Shown piece by piece: positions 17,941-27,600 of a stretch of 64,000 nt of DNA. The stretch comes from Deltaproteobacteria bacterium (GTDB lineage Bacteria; Desulfobacterota; Desulfarculia; Adiutricales; Adiutricaceae). The first letter of the stretch is position 1, and the number at the start of each line of letters is the position of its first letter. The notes beneath the pieces were generated by a model. That model made no database searches, was not told the DNA's origin, and worked only from the letters and a program-made list of their open reading frames with translations. The stretch covers positions 1 through 64,000 of the forward strand of contig JAISRZ010000096.1 of assembly GCA_031273455.1 (NCBI GenBank), in the 5' to 3' direction. The translations under genes were made by a program, and so were the position numbers.

Positions 17941-19092
17941 CTAAATATGCTTAATATCGTTAGGAATAAGAAAACCGTATTGTTTATCTTTTAAATCAGT
18001 AAATATTACTCTCATATCAACATCTTCTTCGCCAAGTATTTCAGTTATATTATCTAAATATTTTTGATGACTATTCTCGTTATAGTAATAAATAATAATC
18101 TTTGAATAGTTATTTGCTTTAAATATATTTTTAAGTATACCATGATCGCTTTTTTCTAGTGAATGCCCAACAACATGAATTCTATGATCATTTTTATTGC
18201 TCATTTTGAGACTAGAGAGCAACTTTTGATATTCATCAACTGTTCTATATTTATGGCGTTGATTATACTTTTGAAATTGATTAATTGCCATAGGGAAATT
18301 TTTATCTATACTTTTACGGTCAAAATTTTGAGTACCTAAAATTATTTGATTTGAATTTATTACTTTCTTATTGAAATCAATAGGTAAATTATCATTAATT
18401 TTACCATGAATAAACGAGTATTTGATATCATGTCTTACTTCGGAAAATAGTTGATTGTGATATAATGAATTAAACGTAGAAGTATAATTAAAGTTAATAA
18501 TATAAGTACTGTTAGAATGATTTTTGTTAATAACATTAAAAATAGGCAAATTGAGTTTATAATTATTACCTTTTGCTATATTATCTATTTGCTTATTAAT
18601 AACAAAAAAACAATACAACTCAAAACATTTTATAAAAGTGCGCAATTCATTATACAATATTGAACTCATTTTATTAATATCATTTATAATAAATTTATCA
18701 TTATATTTGCCATCATGAAAGTGTATAAAATCCCATTTACTATCTTTTATCGTTTGTATTAGTATCTCATGTAGTTGATTATGTAAAAAATTAACTGATT
18801 TAATAATATCAACAGATAATTCATTAATACTACAGTAATAACTAAACAAAACGAGTACTTTATAAATTTGAATTTCCAAATCAATCCAATTATCAGAATC
18901 TGATTTGATTGCATTAAAAATTTTTATCCATAAATTATTAGTTGTTATATTATTAAACTCATCATTAATTTTATTATATTCAGAAATATTATTTTCAGGT
19001 TGATAATACTTGCAATAATCAAGAAAATTAGAATATTTTGTCTCAAGTCCGTGAGCAAGATCAAAACCATTACCAAGAATAATAATATTCAT
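17941..19092 (-). CDS. AbiH-family abortive-infection protein (copy 2)
   Basis: I take the ATG at 19092 (MNIIILGNGFDLAHGLETKY). GGAA is placed well before it, and the ORF track's earlier start is a TTG inside that site. Family motifs are GNGFDLAHGL, INFNYTSTFNSL, FIHGKIND and HVVGHSLEKSDHG. It shares motif order and strand with copy 1 at 6.8 kb but is clearly diverged in sequence, so this is not a recent duplication. It is even more AT-rich than copy 1. It heads a cluster of defence-type genes and remnants that extends to 28 kb. AbiH proteins are linked to phage-induced growth arrest. The mechanism is not established. Confidence 0.88.
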   Translation of the reverse strand: MNIIILGNGFDLAHGLETKYSNFLDYCKYYQPENNISEYNKINDEFNNITTNNLWIKIFNAIKSDSDNWIDLEIQIYKVLVLFSYYCSINELSVDIIKSVNFLHNQLHEILIQTIKDSKWDFIHFHDGKYNDKFIINDINKMSSILYNELRTFIKCFELYCFFVINKQIDNIAKGNNYKLNLPIFNVINKNHSNSTYIINFNYTSTFNSLYHNQLFSEVRHDIKYSFIHGKINDNLPIDFNKKVINSNQIILGTQNFDRKSIDKNFPMAINQFQKYNQRHKYRTVDEYQKLLSSLKMSNKNDHRIHVVGHSLEKSDHGILKNIFKANNYSKIIIYYYNENSHQKYLDNITEILGEEDVDMRVIFTDLKDKQYGFLIPNDIKHI

Positions 19093-19179
19093 ATTAAATT
19101 CCAATTAATTAAATATTGAAAGATAAAAATCAGAAAATATTAACTTAAAAAATATTATAAAATTAAAACAATTGATTTA

Positions 19180-19608
19180 TTAGTCCTTTACTGCCTCAAT
19201 TGTTCTTAAACTAACTGTGATAAGCCGCAAAATAAGATCAAATATGTACCTGGGTTGGTCATGCTCTCTTGACCAATCATTCGTATTCTTTATACCGCTA
19301 TCTTTGTCAACTTTGACCTGATATCTGTCCAGTATCCATTCAATGGCTGAACGTCCATTAACCACGTATTCTCATAAGCCTCAAGAGGAATATTCGAGAT
19401 GGTTATAAAATGGTTGTACTGAAAAGCTGTCTTGTCATCTTTTCTGACAAAACAGATCTTCTTGTCAACTATGAAGTTACCTTTATCCTCTCCAGTTATC
19501 TCAACCTTGAAATATGGCTTGACTGTCTCGTAATTGAGGTGTAAATCAGCCAAATCACGTCCAGCTTTGGAGAAAACCCTGTTGACGAATCCTTTATTAG
19601 TAGCGCTG
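19180..19608 (-). pseudogene. frameshifted C-terminal remnant of a type ISP/III restriction-like helicase
   Basis: Two overlapping minus-strand frames give the end of one protein: SKAGRDLADLHLNYE...TISNIPLEAYE, then a frameshift near 19370, then VVNGRSAIEWILDRYQV...DSGIKNTNDW. These motifs occur at the C-terminus of large DEAD/DEAH helicase and type ISP restriction-modification proteins. Reading GAGAATACGTGG with one base fewer or two more restores continuity. Everything upstream (helicase and methylase domains) is missing, so only about the last 140 residues survive. It lies next to AbiH and an orphan HicB. Confidence 0.75.
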
Positions 19609-19727
19609 AGGAAGGCCTACCGGGGAGAAGAGCCGAAAAAAACCTGTTTTATGCTGGATTTAACCTCTAGCCCTCGTTATATTGGGTCTAACGACTAGAT
19701 ATCGGCTCTAATAGTCTATAAAACCAC

Positions 19728-20120
19728 TCAAGCCGAAACCTTATCTTCAGCAATTTCGGACCACCGGGCTAGTCCATCTCGTCTAAGAGGCGCCTCAACG
19801 TAATTTAACAACACTTCGGCTACTAAGCTATTGAGAGAAATGTCACGCTTCGCCGCCGCCAAAACGAGGCGCCCATGAACATTTGGTTCTATACGAACAT
19901 TAAAGCGCCCAGAATATGGTTTCTCCGGGTCTTTGCCTTCTTGTTCGCAAAACTCCAGATAATCTTCCACCGAGTCGGCCAAAGACTGTTTTAATTCGTC
20001 AATGGAGCGACCTTGAAAGGTGATGACGTCAGTTAAATTTATCACGCGACCGTGAAACAAATCGGCGTCATCGATATATTCAAAGTGACCGTGATAGTCT
20101 TTATATGTCAAAATGCCCAT
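19728..20120 (-). CDS. hicB: HicB-family antitoxin, apparently orphan
   Basis: A 130-residue protein with the HicB layout: a degenerate RNase-H-like N-domain (GRVINLTDVITFQGRSIDELKQSLADSVEDYLEFCEQEGKDPEKPYSGRF) and a ribbon-helix-helix C-terminus (FNVRIEPNVHGRLVLAAAKRDISLNSLVAEVLLNYV). HicB normally neutralises the small dsRBD toxin HicA and represses its operon. No hicA-like ORF with its active-site His lies on either side. The gene may be a leftover, may counter a toxin elsewhere, or may serve as a DNA-binding repressor. A good Shine-Dalgarno (GGGAGG) precedes the ATG. Confidence 0.85.
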   Translation of the reverse strand: MGILTYKDYHGHFEYIDDADLFHGRVINLTDVITFQGRSIDELKQSLADSVEDYLEFCEQEGKDPEKPYSGRFNVRIEPNVHGRLVLAAAKRDISLNSLVAEVLLNYVEAPLRRDGLARWSEIAEDKVSA

Positions 20121-20170
20121 ATCTTGACCTCCCCTATTTTATTTCCTCCGGTAATCGCTATACTATAGGT

Positions 20171-20695
20171 TTATTTTTTAGCTATTAATTTATTAAGTAA
20201 ATCATCCCTATTTTTTTTAGCCGTCTTAAAGTCGCAAGCTTTAATATTTGGAGCGTTTAAATTTATATCGTGCGCTGAAGATATTAACTCGTCTAATTCT
20301 CTTCTTAAATCTGGCGCTTGCATTGTATTTATACGCTTTCCCAAAGAAAACAATTTGTTTTCAATATGCGATAATTTTTTTATGGCTAAAATATGCTTTA
20401 TAGCAATTATTTTGTTATTATTAGATACCCGTTTATAGTTTTCAACCAATAAAATAACACATATTATATAGCATAATACCGCTAAATATGAATATATTTC
20501 TGTTAATAATTCAAGTAAACCAATAACTAGTAATGATAATAAAATAATCTGCGCCCAAAGGATTTTTTTGCTATCTTTGAGCAATCTTTTAGCTTGAACC
20601 TCCCGAGAAGCTATTGTGTAAATAATATTATCTATTTCAGCGAGTATTTGGTGTTTTACCAAATTGATATCATCTTTTTCATCTGTTTCTTTCAT
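20171..20695 (-). CDS. two-TM membrane protein, SLATT-like candidate effector
   Basis: A 174-residue AT-rich gene. It has an N-terminal charged helix (residues 1-45), two close membrane helices (about 47-85: WAQIILLSLLVIGLLELL and YLAVLCYIICVILLVENY), then a long helical cytoplasmic domain. This architecture matches the SLATT type of two-TM domain predicted as a pore-forming effector in nucleotide-signalled defence systems. I see no single diagnostic motif, so the assignment is by architecture only. No nucleotidyl cyclase or SLOG gene is adjacent. It lies 220 bp downstream of the DUF499 ATPase on the same strand and could be part of that locus. Confidence 0.6.
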   Translation of the reverse strand: MKETDEKDDINLVKHQILAEIDNIIYTIASREVQAKRLLKDSKKILWAQIILLSLLVIGLLELLTEIYSYLAVLCYIICVILLVENYKRVSNNNKIIAIKHILAIKKLSHIENKLFSLGKRINTMQAPDLRRELDELISSAHDINLNAPNIKACDFKTAKKNRDDLLNKLIAKK

Positions 20696-20914
20696 AAATC
20701 AATCATCTATTTTTCTCAATCGCCGCGCAAACAAAACTTTTAGCGGCTATCAATGGCTATCGACGCCAATCCCTGGAAGTTTGTAATTAGCGCAAATTTA
20801 ATCTATTTTTCATAAACAATCAACTTCCTAACAATCTGCCTTGGCCCGCCGCGGATACGGCCCCATCGTAGTCAGACTGGCCGCAACGCTCCCGCCAATC
20901 GCCCACCGATTGTT

Positions 20915-23900
20915 TCACTCAAAATTGGAATACCTGATCTTGAGGGCCTGGCAGTTTTCCGTCACGCTTCTTTCGGTCTGGTGGTCAAAGCCTTTGGCCC
21001 GGGTGGCCGTAACTTCCAGAGTGATCTTTAAGTCGCCCTCATCGCCAGGGGAGGAAACGAGATCCAGGATATTATCGGCGATTTTCCGAAGTTCCTCAGG
21101 GCCTTTGATCCGGCTTAAATCCGCCGAGAGAACAAACTTGGTGGGCGTTAGCGTCTCCGGTGGCCTAGGTACGCTAGGCGTAGGAACCCTATCCGTCCCT
21201 CCCCCGTCCGGGCTTTCAGGATTATTTTCGCCCCCTTGAGCCTCGTTGGTCTTTTGGGCTTCCGCGAACTCTTTTTTGACCAAATACCCTTCAATGGGGT
21301 CTAAGGCCCCTAAGTTCTGGCCTAATTTAAGTTCCAGATAGACCCCGTCCTCAAAACCTTTGGCGTAACCGAAAGCCGAGTCAATGACGCCTTTTTTAAT
21401 CGCCATCTTCAAAACTTCGTAGTTAACTAGGCGGCTTAAATAACAATAGGAGCGAAGATAGTCCCAAAGCGCGCTAACCTTAAGGTGATTGTCGTTAACC
21501 CACAAGAATTTATCCATTTCCAGGAGTAAAGGCTCGGGGGCCCAGGAATCAACCAGATATTCATTGTCCTTAACGGTCTTCAGAACCTTCTTGATTATGT
21601 CCACCTTATGGTCGCCATCCAGCTTGACCCGCTCAAACCTAATCTCGTGCTTGGCGGCGCTATCGACCTCGTTAGTCTCGTTAGCCGCGCCGCTTTCGCC
21701 TTCTTCCCCGCTTTTGGGGCTGAAAAGCCAAGAATAAGCCGCGGACAACTGGATCCGTAAGGTTCTTTCGGCCTCGGAAAAGTTACGCTTAGCTTCCTCC
21801 ACTTGAGCCGCGTCTAAGTTCAAGGACACGGCCTCCTCATTGATGGACTTCCAAGCCAGTAATATCTTGGTTCCACCTTTCAGTAACTCAGCCGCGTTTT
21901 GGTCGGGAACCAAGAAAAGCAACATATTTTGGTTTTTCCTGATCCCGGCGCCACAGGTGGTCAATATTTCCAGGGCTTTAGGTAGGGCTGGGCTTTTATT
22001 TTGTTGATTAGCCGCGTCGCTGTTATTGTAAGGGTCATTGACGCTTAAAACCACTAGTTTGGCCACTTGGTCGTCCCCCACGTTAGCTGAGGAGTCTGGG
22101 CAACTAACAAACTGGGAGCCAGTGAAGGGAGTGGCTTTGGGTAGTTCTCTTACACGCTTTTTAAGCTCACTTTCGATTTCATCAGTGGAGACCCGCTTAG
22201 CCTTTTCCTCCATGACCTTTCTTAAAGTTGGCCGAGTGTCGTACCAGAACCGGTCCCCGCTCGCGTCAGAGTAAAGGTAGGTTTGACTACTCTGTAGAGA
22301 GCTTAAGACGTCATTAAAAATGGCGATCCCCTCAGTGGGCTGAATCACGCCCAATAAGATCTGGGGTTTTTGGAGACCTCTAACGTTAGCCGCTGGGGCG
22401 CTCCCCAGCATTAAGGTCCGGGAAACCCTACGGGCGGCCATAATCTGCCCGTACCGACCGGTCTTACTGTCCAACCCGTAAGCGTTGGAGTTAGGCCCGT
22501 CCACATCGTGATCCACCACGGAATTCCAGCCATCCGACAAATGGCGGGTCAGCTCATCTTTAACCGCGCTAATGTCAAAGGGCATGGACCCGGGCATAAT
22601 CAAAAGACTGTTATCGCCCGCCACCCACAATTCATGGATAGTCGCGGCCATTAGCCGTAAAACGCCCCGAGTTCTTTGAAAGGAGTCCGATGCCGCCCAA
22701 TCGTCGTATAACCGATCAAAAACCTCGGGATGGATGGGATAGCAACTTTTTAAGCGATCTAAGTAGCCCTTCTCATCGACCTGCGCGGGAAAATCTGCCT
22801 TGTGGTTTTGGTACATAGCGTGGAATTTTCGACAAACTTGATCCCTTTCGCTAATATTATCGCACTCCAAAAACAGCCTTCTTCTAACCACCTCAAAGCC
22901 CTCTTGGGCCCCCACGGGTTTAAATATGGCCTCCACCCGGCCAAAGGTGTGCTCAATTTCCTGAAGGGTTCGCTGGCCGCCTTCCCCGCCGATCTCCAGA
23001 TCGGACTCCGGTAAAGTGGCCACCACTAAACTGTTTTTACTAGCCTTAACCGCCTCGGTTAAAGCCTGGATAAAGACAATAAAGTTGTCAAAGTTCCCGG
23101 CGGGCAATCCCTTAACCCCAAAAATCTTCCTGCCGTAAGCCACCAGCTCATCCATTAACACTAGGCATGGTCCAGCCTGGTTCAGTAGGTCCAATAAAAC
23201 CACGTTCGCTGGGGCGATACCTTTGAGGTCATTTTCCTTGACCAGATCGTATAAGCCCGGGTTTCCAGTGGATAAGGCCAGTTGGGCCGCGATTTCCCCC
23301 CACAGGGTGTGGATGGTTTGGCCTGGTAAATGTGGGTACTTTTTGGTCTGAGCCGGCTCTAAGGCGGTCCCGACCAAGACGGCGATATGGGCTTTAGGCG
23401 GCTCCTTTAACCCAACCTCATTCAGAATTTGTTTTAAACCCGGCTGCTTATCTATGGCCACCTTCCCGCTAAGTAGATGGTATAGAGCCAGCTGACTGTG
23501 GGTTTTGCCGCCGCCAAAGACCGTTTTTAGCTGGACGACCGGATCCCCGCCTTGACCCGAGACGCGTTTTAAGCCGGTTAAGATAAGGCGTTTAATACCT
23601 TCGGTTAAGTAGGTGCGAGCAAAAAACTCATCGGGATCGACATACTCGATGGCCCCCTGCCCGCGAGCCACTTGGGCCAGATCCGCCGCGAACTCGGCGG
23701 ACTTATACCGACCCTCGGAAACATCCGGGTGGGGCTGGATGACTTCGCGCCAGCCTAATAAGTTTTTCCCCGGAGAGACCTGGAGAACTTGGGTCAACTT
23801 GGGCCCGCTAGAGGTTGGGGGGTTTTCTGAGCTGTCTTTATCTTCTTCTGGGGCGTTAGTGGCGGCGGTCGCGGGCGCTGGGGTTTCTTCCGCGACTGGG

Positions 23901-24445
23901 GTCGCGGTAACGGTTTCTGGGGCTAGAGCCTCGGGAACGGTTTCCGGAACGGTGGGGGCCGGTTGGAGGCTAGCTAAAAAGGCGGTCCGGATGGCCTTAA
24001 TCTCTTCGGCCTTAGTCGTGTTAATCTTCAGGCACAGCCGAGCCATGGTGTCTAAAGCTCGGGCCGTGTCCTCGTTGTCAAAGCCTTCGAACCCGGAGTG
24101 AGCCCAGTCGTTCCGAACGCCAATCAGCTCTTTAACCAAACCATCGGCGTTTTTGGACAATTTTTGTAAAAAGATCTCTCGCCAATTAAAAGTAATAACT
24201 TGAAGGCACAATTGGATGTCCATCTTGGCTTTGTACTCGTCATCCGTCCCAAAGGTCGGCAGATCTTTTTTCCTATCCTCGTTTAGCTTTTGCAGAACGC
24301 CTAATTCCCACCACTTTTTCCGATGCTTCTTCTGTAGCTCCGCGTAAATAAAATTGACCAAAACGCCTAAAAGAGTCTCAAACCCTTTGCCAATCACCGC
24401 CAGATTGCTTTCCATGCCGCCCATCCCCCGCTTAGCCGCGTCCAC
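20915..24445 (-). CDS. Swt1-family HEPN / DUF499 ATPase, anti-phage-associated
   Basis: A 1176-residue protein. Residues 1-160 form a Swt1-type HEPN domain with the RNase-like Rx4H motif RNDWAH (111-116). Residues 160-215 are a Pro/Ala/Thr linker. The rest is a DUF499 P-loop ATPase with Walker A FGGGKTHSQLAL (about 310) and Walker B PCLVLMDELVAYGRK. DUF499 proteins recur in defence loci with an SNF2-type helicase and a DUF1156 adenine methyltransferase. Here the helicase is present on the same strand 253 bp upstream, but no methyltransferase is. The protein may begin at Met11 (MESNLAVIGKGF). A nucleic-acid-targeting ATPase with an RNase module is the likely role. Confidence 0.85.
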   Translation of the reverse strand: MDAAKRGMGGMESNLAVIGKGFETLLGVLVNFIYAELQKKHRKKWWELGVLQKLNEDRKKDLPTFGTDDEYKAKMDIQLCLQVITFNWREIFLQKLSKNADGLVKELIGVRNDWAHSGFEGFDNEDTARALDTMARLCLKINTTKAEEIKAIRTAFLASLQPAPTVPETVPEALAPETVTATPVAEETPAPATAATNAPEEDKDSSENPPTSSGPKLTQVLQVSPGKNLLGWREVIQPHPDVSEGRYKSAEFAADLAQVARGQGAIEYVDPDEFFARTYLTEGIKRLILTGLKRVSGQGGDPVVQLKTVFGGGKTHSQLALYHLLSGKVAIDKQPGLKQILNEVGLKEPPKAHIAVLVGTALEPAQTKKYPHLPGQTIHTLWGEIAAQLALSTGNPGLYDLVKENDLKGIAPANVVLLDLLNQAGPCLVLMDELVAYGRKIFGVKGLPAGNFDNFIVFIQALTEAVKASKNSLVVATLPESDLEIGGEGGQRTLQEIEHTFGRVEAIFKPVGAQEGFEVVRRRLFLECDNISERDQVCRKFHAMYQNHKADFPAQVDEKGYLDRLKSCYPIHPEVFDRLYDDWAASDSFQRTRGVLRLMAATIHELWVAGDNSLLIMPGSMPFDISAVKDELTRHLSDGWNSVVDHDVDGPNSNAYGLDSKTGRYGQIMAARRVSRTLMLGSAPAANVRGLQKPQILLGVIQPTEGIAIFNDVLSSLQSSQTYLYSDASGDRFWYDTRPTLRKVMEEKAKRVSTDEIESELKKRVRELPKATPFTGSQFVSCPDSSANVGDDQVAKLVVLSVNDPYNNSDAANQQNKSPALPKALEILTTCGAGIRKNQNMLLFLVPDQNAAELLKGGTKILLAWKSINEEAVSLNLDAAQVEEAKRNFSEAERTLRIQLSAAYSWLFSPKSGEEGESGAANETNEVDSAAKHEIRFERVKLDGDHKVDIIKKVLKTVKDNEYLVDSWAPEPLLLEMDKFLWVNDNHLKVSALWDYLRSYCYLSRLVNYEVLKMAIKKGVIDSAFGYAKGFEDGVYLELKLGQNLGALDPIEGYLVKKEFAEAQKTNEAQGGENNPESPDGGGTDRVPTPSVPRPPETLTPTKFVLSADLSRIKGPEELRKIADNILDLVSSPGDEGDLKITLEVTATRAKGFDHQTERSVTENCQALKIRYSNFE

Positions 24446-24465
24446 AAAAATCCGGTCTTAACCGT

Positions 24466-24516
24466 GACTAATTTTGATCCAGGACTGATTATGATCCAGG
24501 ACTAATTATTATCCAG
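24466..24516. repeat. 17-bp tandem repeat x 3
   Basis: GACTAATTTTGATCCAG-type units occur three times in the gap between the DUF499 ATPase and the helicase. This gap is where a methyltransferase gene would often be found in related loci. Confidence 0.8.
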
Positions 24517-24698
24517 AGTAAATAGGCCATATTTAATGACCTTAACCACTTAAAAAACACCTTATGTCCTGAAAAAACTAGAAAACCACGACCCATTTTG
24601 GGGCCTTTAACCAAAACGCCCCTCAGCTAAAAGACAACGTCTTTTAAACTTACCATAATCCGGCCTCTAACTTTATCTTATATTTTATCGCCTTTAAC

Positions 24699-27600
24699 TT
24701 AAGCCAAAAACGACTGGTCGGCCATGGCCTTTAATTTAGCGATATCCAGGTTGATGGAGACCACTTCCAGGTCCAGATTGGCGATAATCCGCCCAAACTC
24801 GCGCCCATTTAACATGGGGTCTTTAACGTACCAAACGTCTTGTCGGTCTTCGTCTAGCTCCACTAGAGCCAGGATATAGTCAGCCCGTTTATTTAAGGCG
24901 GTTAGCGTCTCGGTTCTCGTGACCGTGACCGTGGTCGCCCCTTTCACCCGGCCTTTGACCTCCAAAAACCGTAAAGCCGAGCCCCCGGATCGGCTCTCCA
25001 GGGGCACCTTGGACTCAATGTCATAACCAAACTTATGGGCGCTAACATCGGTCGGAAAATACCCTAAGGACTTCTCGATCGCCATGACCCGGGCCATGGC
25101 CGCCATTTCCGCGGCTTTCCGGTCCAGGCCCCCAAACTCCAGCGGGGTTTCTTGCGCGGTCTGCCCCAAAAGACTCTGGACTAGGCCTAAAGGCGCGACC
25201 AAAGCCCCGCCCACTAAGATGGGCGGTAAAGCGGAAATCTCACTTTCTTTTTTAAGCTCGCTTAGTCGTCTATTAAGCCTATCTTCCAGCTCATTAGCCC
25301 ATTTTTGAGCTTTTTTAGAATTGATTTTAGCGTTAACCTTACCGGTTTCCTCTAAGAGCTTTAATTCCGAAGCCTCTTGATACCAATACCTAATCTCGTG
25401 GGCTAACCTTCGATCCACCTGAACCATGGTCTTTTCGATAATCCGCTTTTTGCGGGATTTAACCTCCTCTAGGTGGGCTGGGATGAGCTCTTGGCTGGCG
25501 TAAGCTAAGGCCACGTCCTCAATGTCCGTGGATAACCAGCTTTGGCCTTTCAGGCGCTCCCGGATTAAAGCTTCCTCGTCTTTAGAGGGGGGCCGGTAAT
25601 TAAGATAAGGGGCCACGCCCCCGCTTTTAGCCTCTTTCTGGGCGTCCAATTCCACGTACTCCACGCGCCGGGAAATGACCCTTTGCGAGCCCGTGGCGGT
25701 CAGTAAGTTATCTTGGATGGAGCTTTCCAGGAAAAAGAGAATCCGAGCCTCCTGACCTGGGTCATTGGGGTCAACCAGGATTGACCCTTGTTTTAAAACG
25801 TCGTGGCTCTTTTCCAAGATGGCGGCCACCACCGCGTCCAATAAAGGGTGACCCGGGCACAAAAACTCAGCTTCCGGTAAATCCCTAATCTTTCGGTCGT
25901 TTTTATCGAAACAAACCCTTTCATACGAGCTTAAGATATTAGCCCCGCCTCTAACCATGGGGTCCCGCTCCCGGACGGCTTTCGGGGTGTGGCTAATCTC
26001 AAAGCGGTTTTTCTCCCGGGGATGGATCTTGCCGCCTAGGGTCTTAAAGGCCTTCAGAAAAAAAGACTCAATAAAATGGGGCTGCATCTTATGAGCCTCC
26101 ACCCGCTCCATGGTCTCTTTAACCTCCGTTAGAACCCTAAAGTTCATGACGTCCTCGGTTAAGACCTCCCGCCGTAAAAGCTCCAGGATGCGCGTTTGGT
26201 CGGTGGCCGTGTCCACCACCTGATAAATCCGCTCCCTAACCTCGGCGTCGTTATTATAACGAATGGCGTCGATTAAAAGATCCTTTAACGACTTGTCCTC
26301 AAAGGTTAAGCGGCCTAAAACGTCAAAAACTTTCCCGCCTAAGGCTTCTCTGGCGACCTCCAACTTAGCGAAGAGGACCCCGAAGACCAGACCCTCCCGG
26401 GTCTCGGAAGCCACTAGGTTCCATAAGTGGCAGACTTCCATTTGGCCAATGCGGTGGATGCGGCCAAACCGTTGCTCTAAGCGATTGGGGTTCCAGGGCA
26501 GATCATAATTAACCATCAGATGAGCCCTTTGAAGGTTTATCCCCTCCCCAGCGGCGTCGGTGGCCACTAAGATATAAGCTTCTTTGTCCTGCTTAAAGAG
26601 CCACTCCACCTTCCGCCGCTCTTCCCGGCTGAGGCCCCCGTGGATGTTGACCACGGCCTTGTCGTTGGCTAAGAGATCCCGGATTTTTTCGGTTAAGTAA
26701 TTAAGGGTGTCTCGATGCTCAGTGAAGATGATGAGCTTTTGCCGCTCACCATTGGGTTTAACGATTAAGCGGTTCCGCTCGATTAGCCCGACCAGCTCAT
26801 TCCACTTCCGGTCCTCCCCGCTATGGCGGACCTTTTTCGCCAACTCCTCTAAGCGGCCCAAAGTCGCGATCTCAGCTTCCAGTTCTTTGACGGTCTTAGC
26901 CGCCGAGGCCTCATCGGTGATCCTTTGCTCTAGTTCCTCCGACTCCCCGGTGGGCCAATCATCGTCATCCTCTAGGCGAGCCGAGTATTTATCGTAAATG
27001 GAGACCGTTAGGGTCAAACCGTTTTTCTCCAGCTCCAACCGACTTTTAAGGCGTTCCCGGCGTCTGATTAAAGACTGATAAATGGCCTCCGGCGAGGAGG
27101 CCAAGCGTCTTTGCAAAGAAATTAAAGCGAACCCCACCGCCGTCTTTTTGTCCCCGGTTAAGCGGTTGGCCCGGTTAAACTCGGCCCTGACGTACTCGGT
27201 GACCTCTTCGTAGAGTTGAGCCTCCCCCGGGGCTAAGGCGTATTTAACGGTGTAGGCTAAACGCTCCGGAAATAGCGGGGTCCCATCGAACCGCAATAAA
27301 TCCTCTTTGACCATCCGCCGCATGACGTTGGAGACATCCACGGGCTGATAATTGGTCCGGGGGGAACACTCAAAACTATCCTCATCGACTAAAGACAAAA
27401 AGAGCTGGAAATCGCTTTCCTTCCCATTATGGGGCGTGGCCGTCAATAACAAAAAGTTACGGGTAATATGGGATAAAAGGCGGCCTAAATGGAACCTTTT
27501 AGTGTACTTTATCTCCCCCCCCCAGAAGGTGGCCGACATCTTATGGGCCTCATCGCAGACTATTAAGTCCCAATCGCTGGCCTTAAGCTTATCTTTAAGC

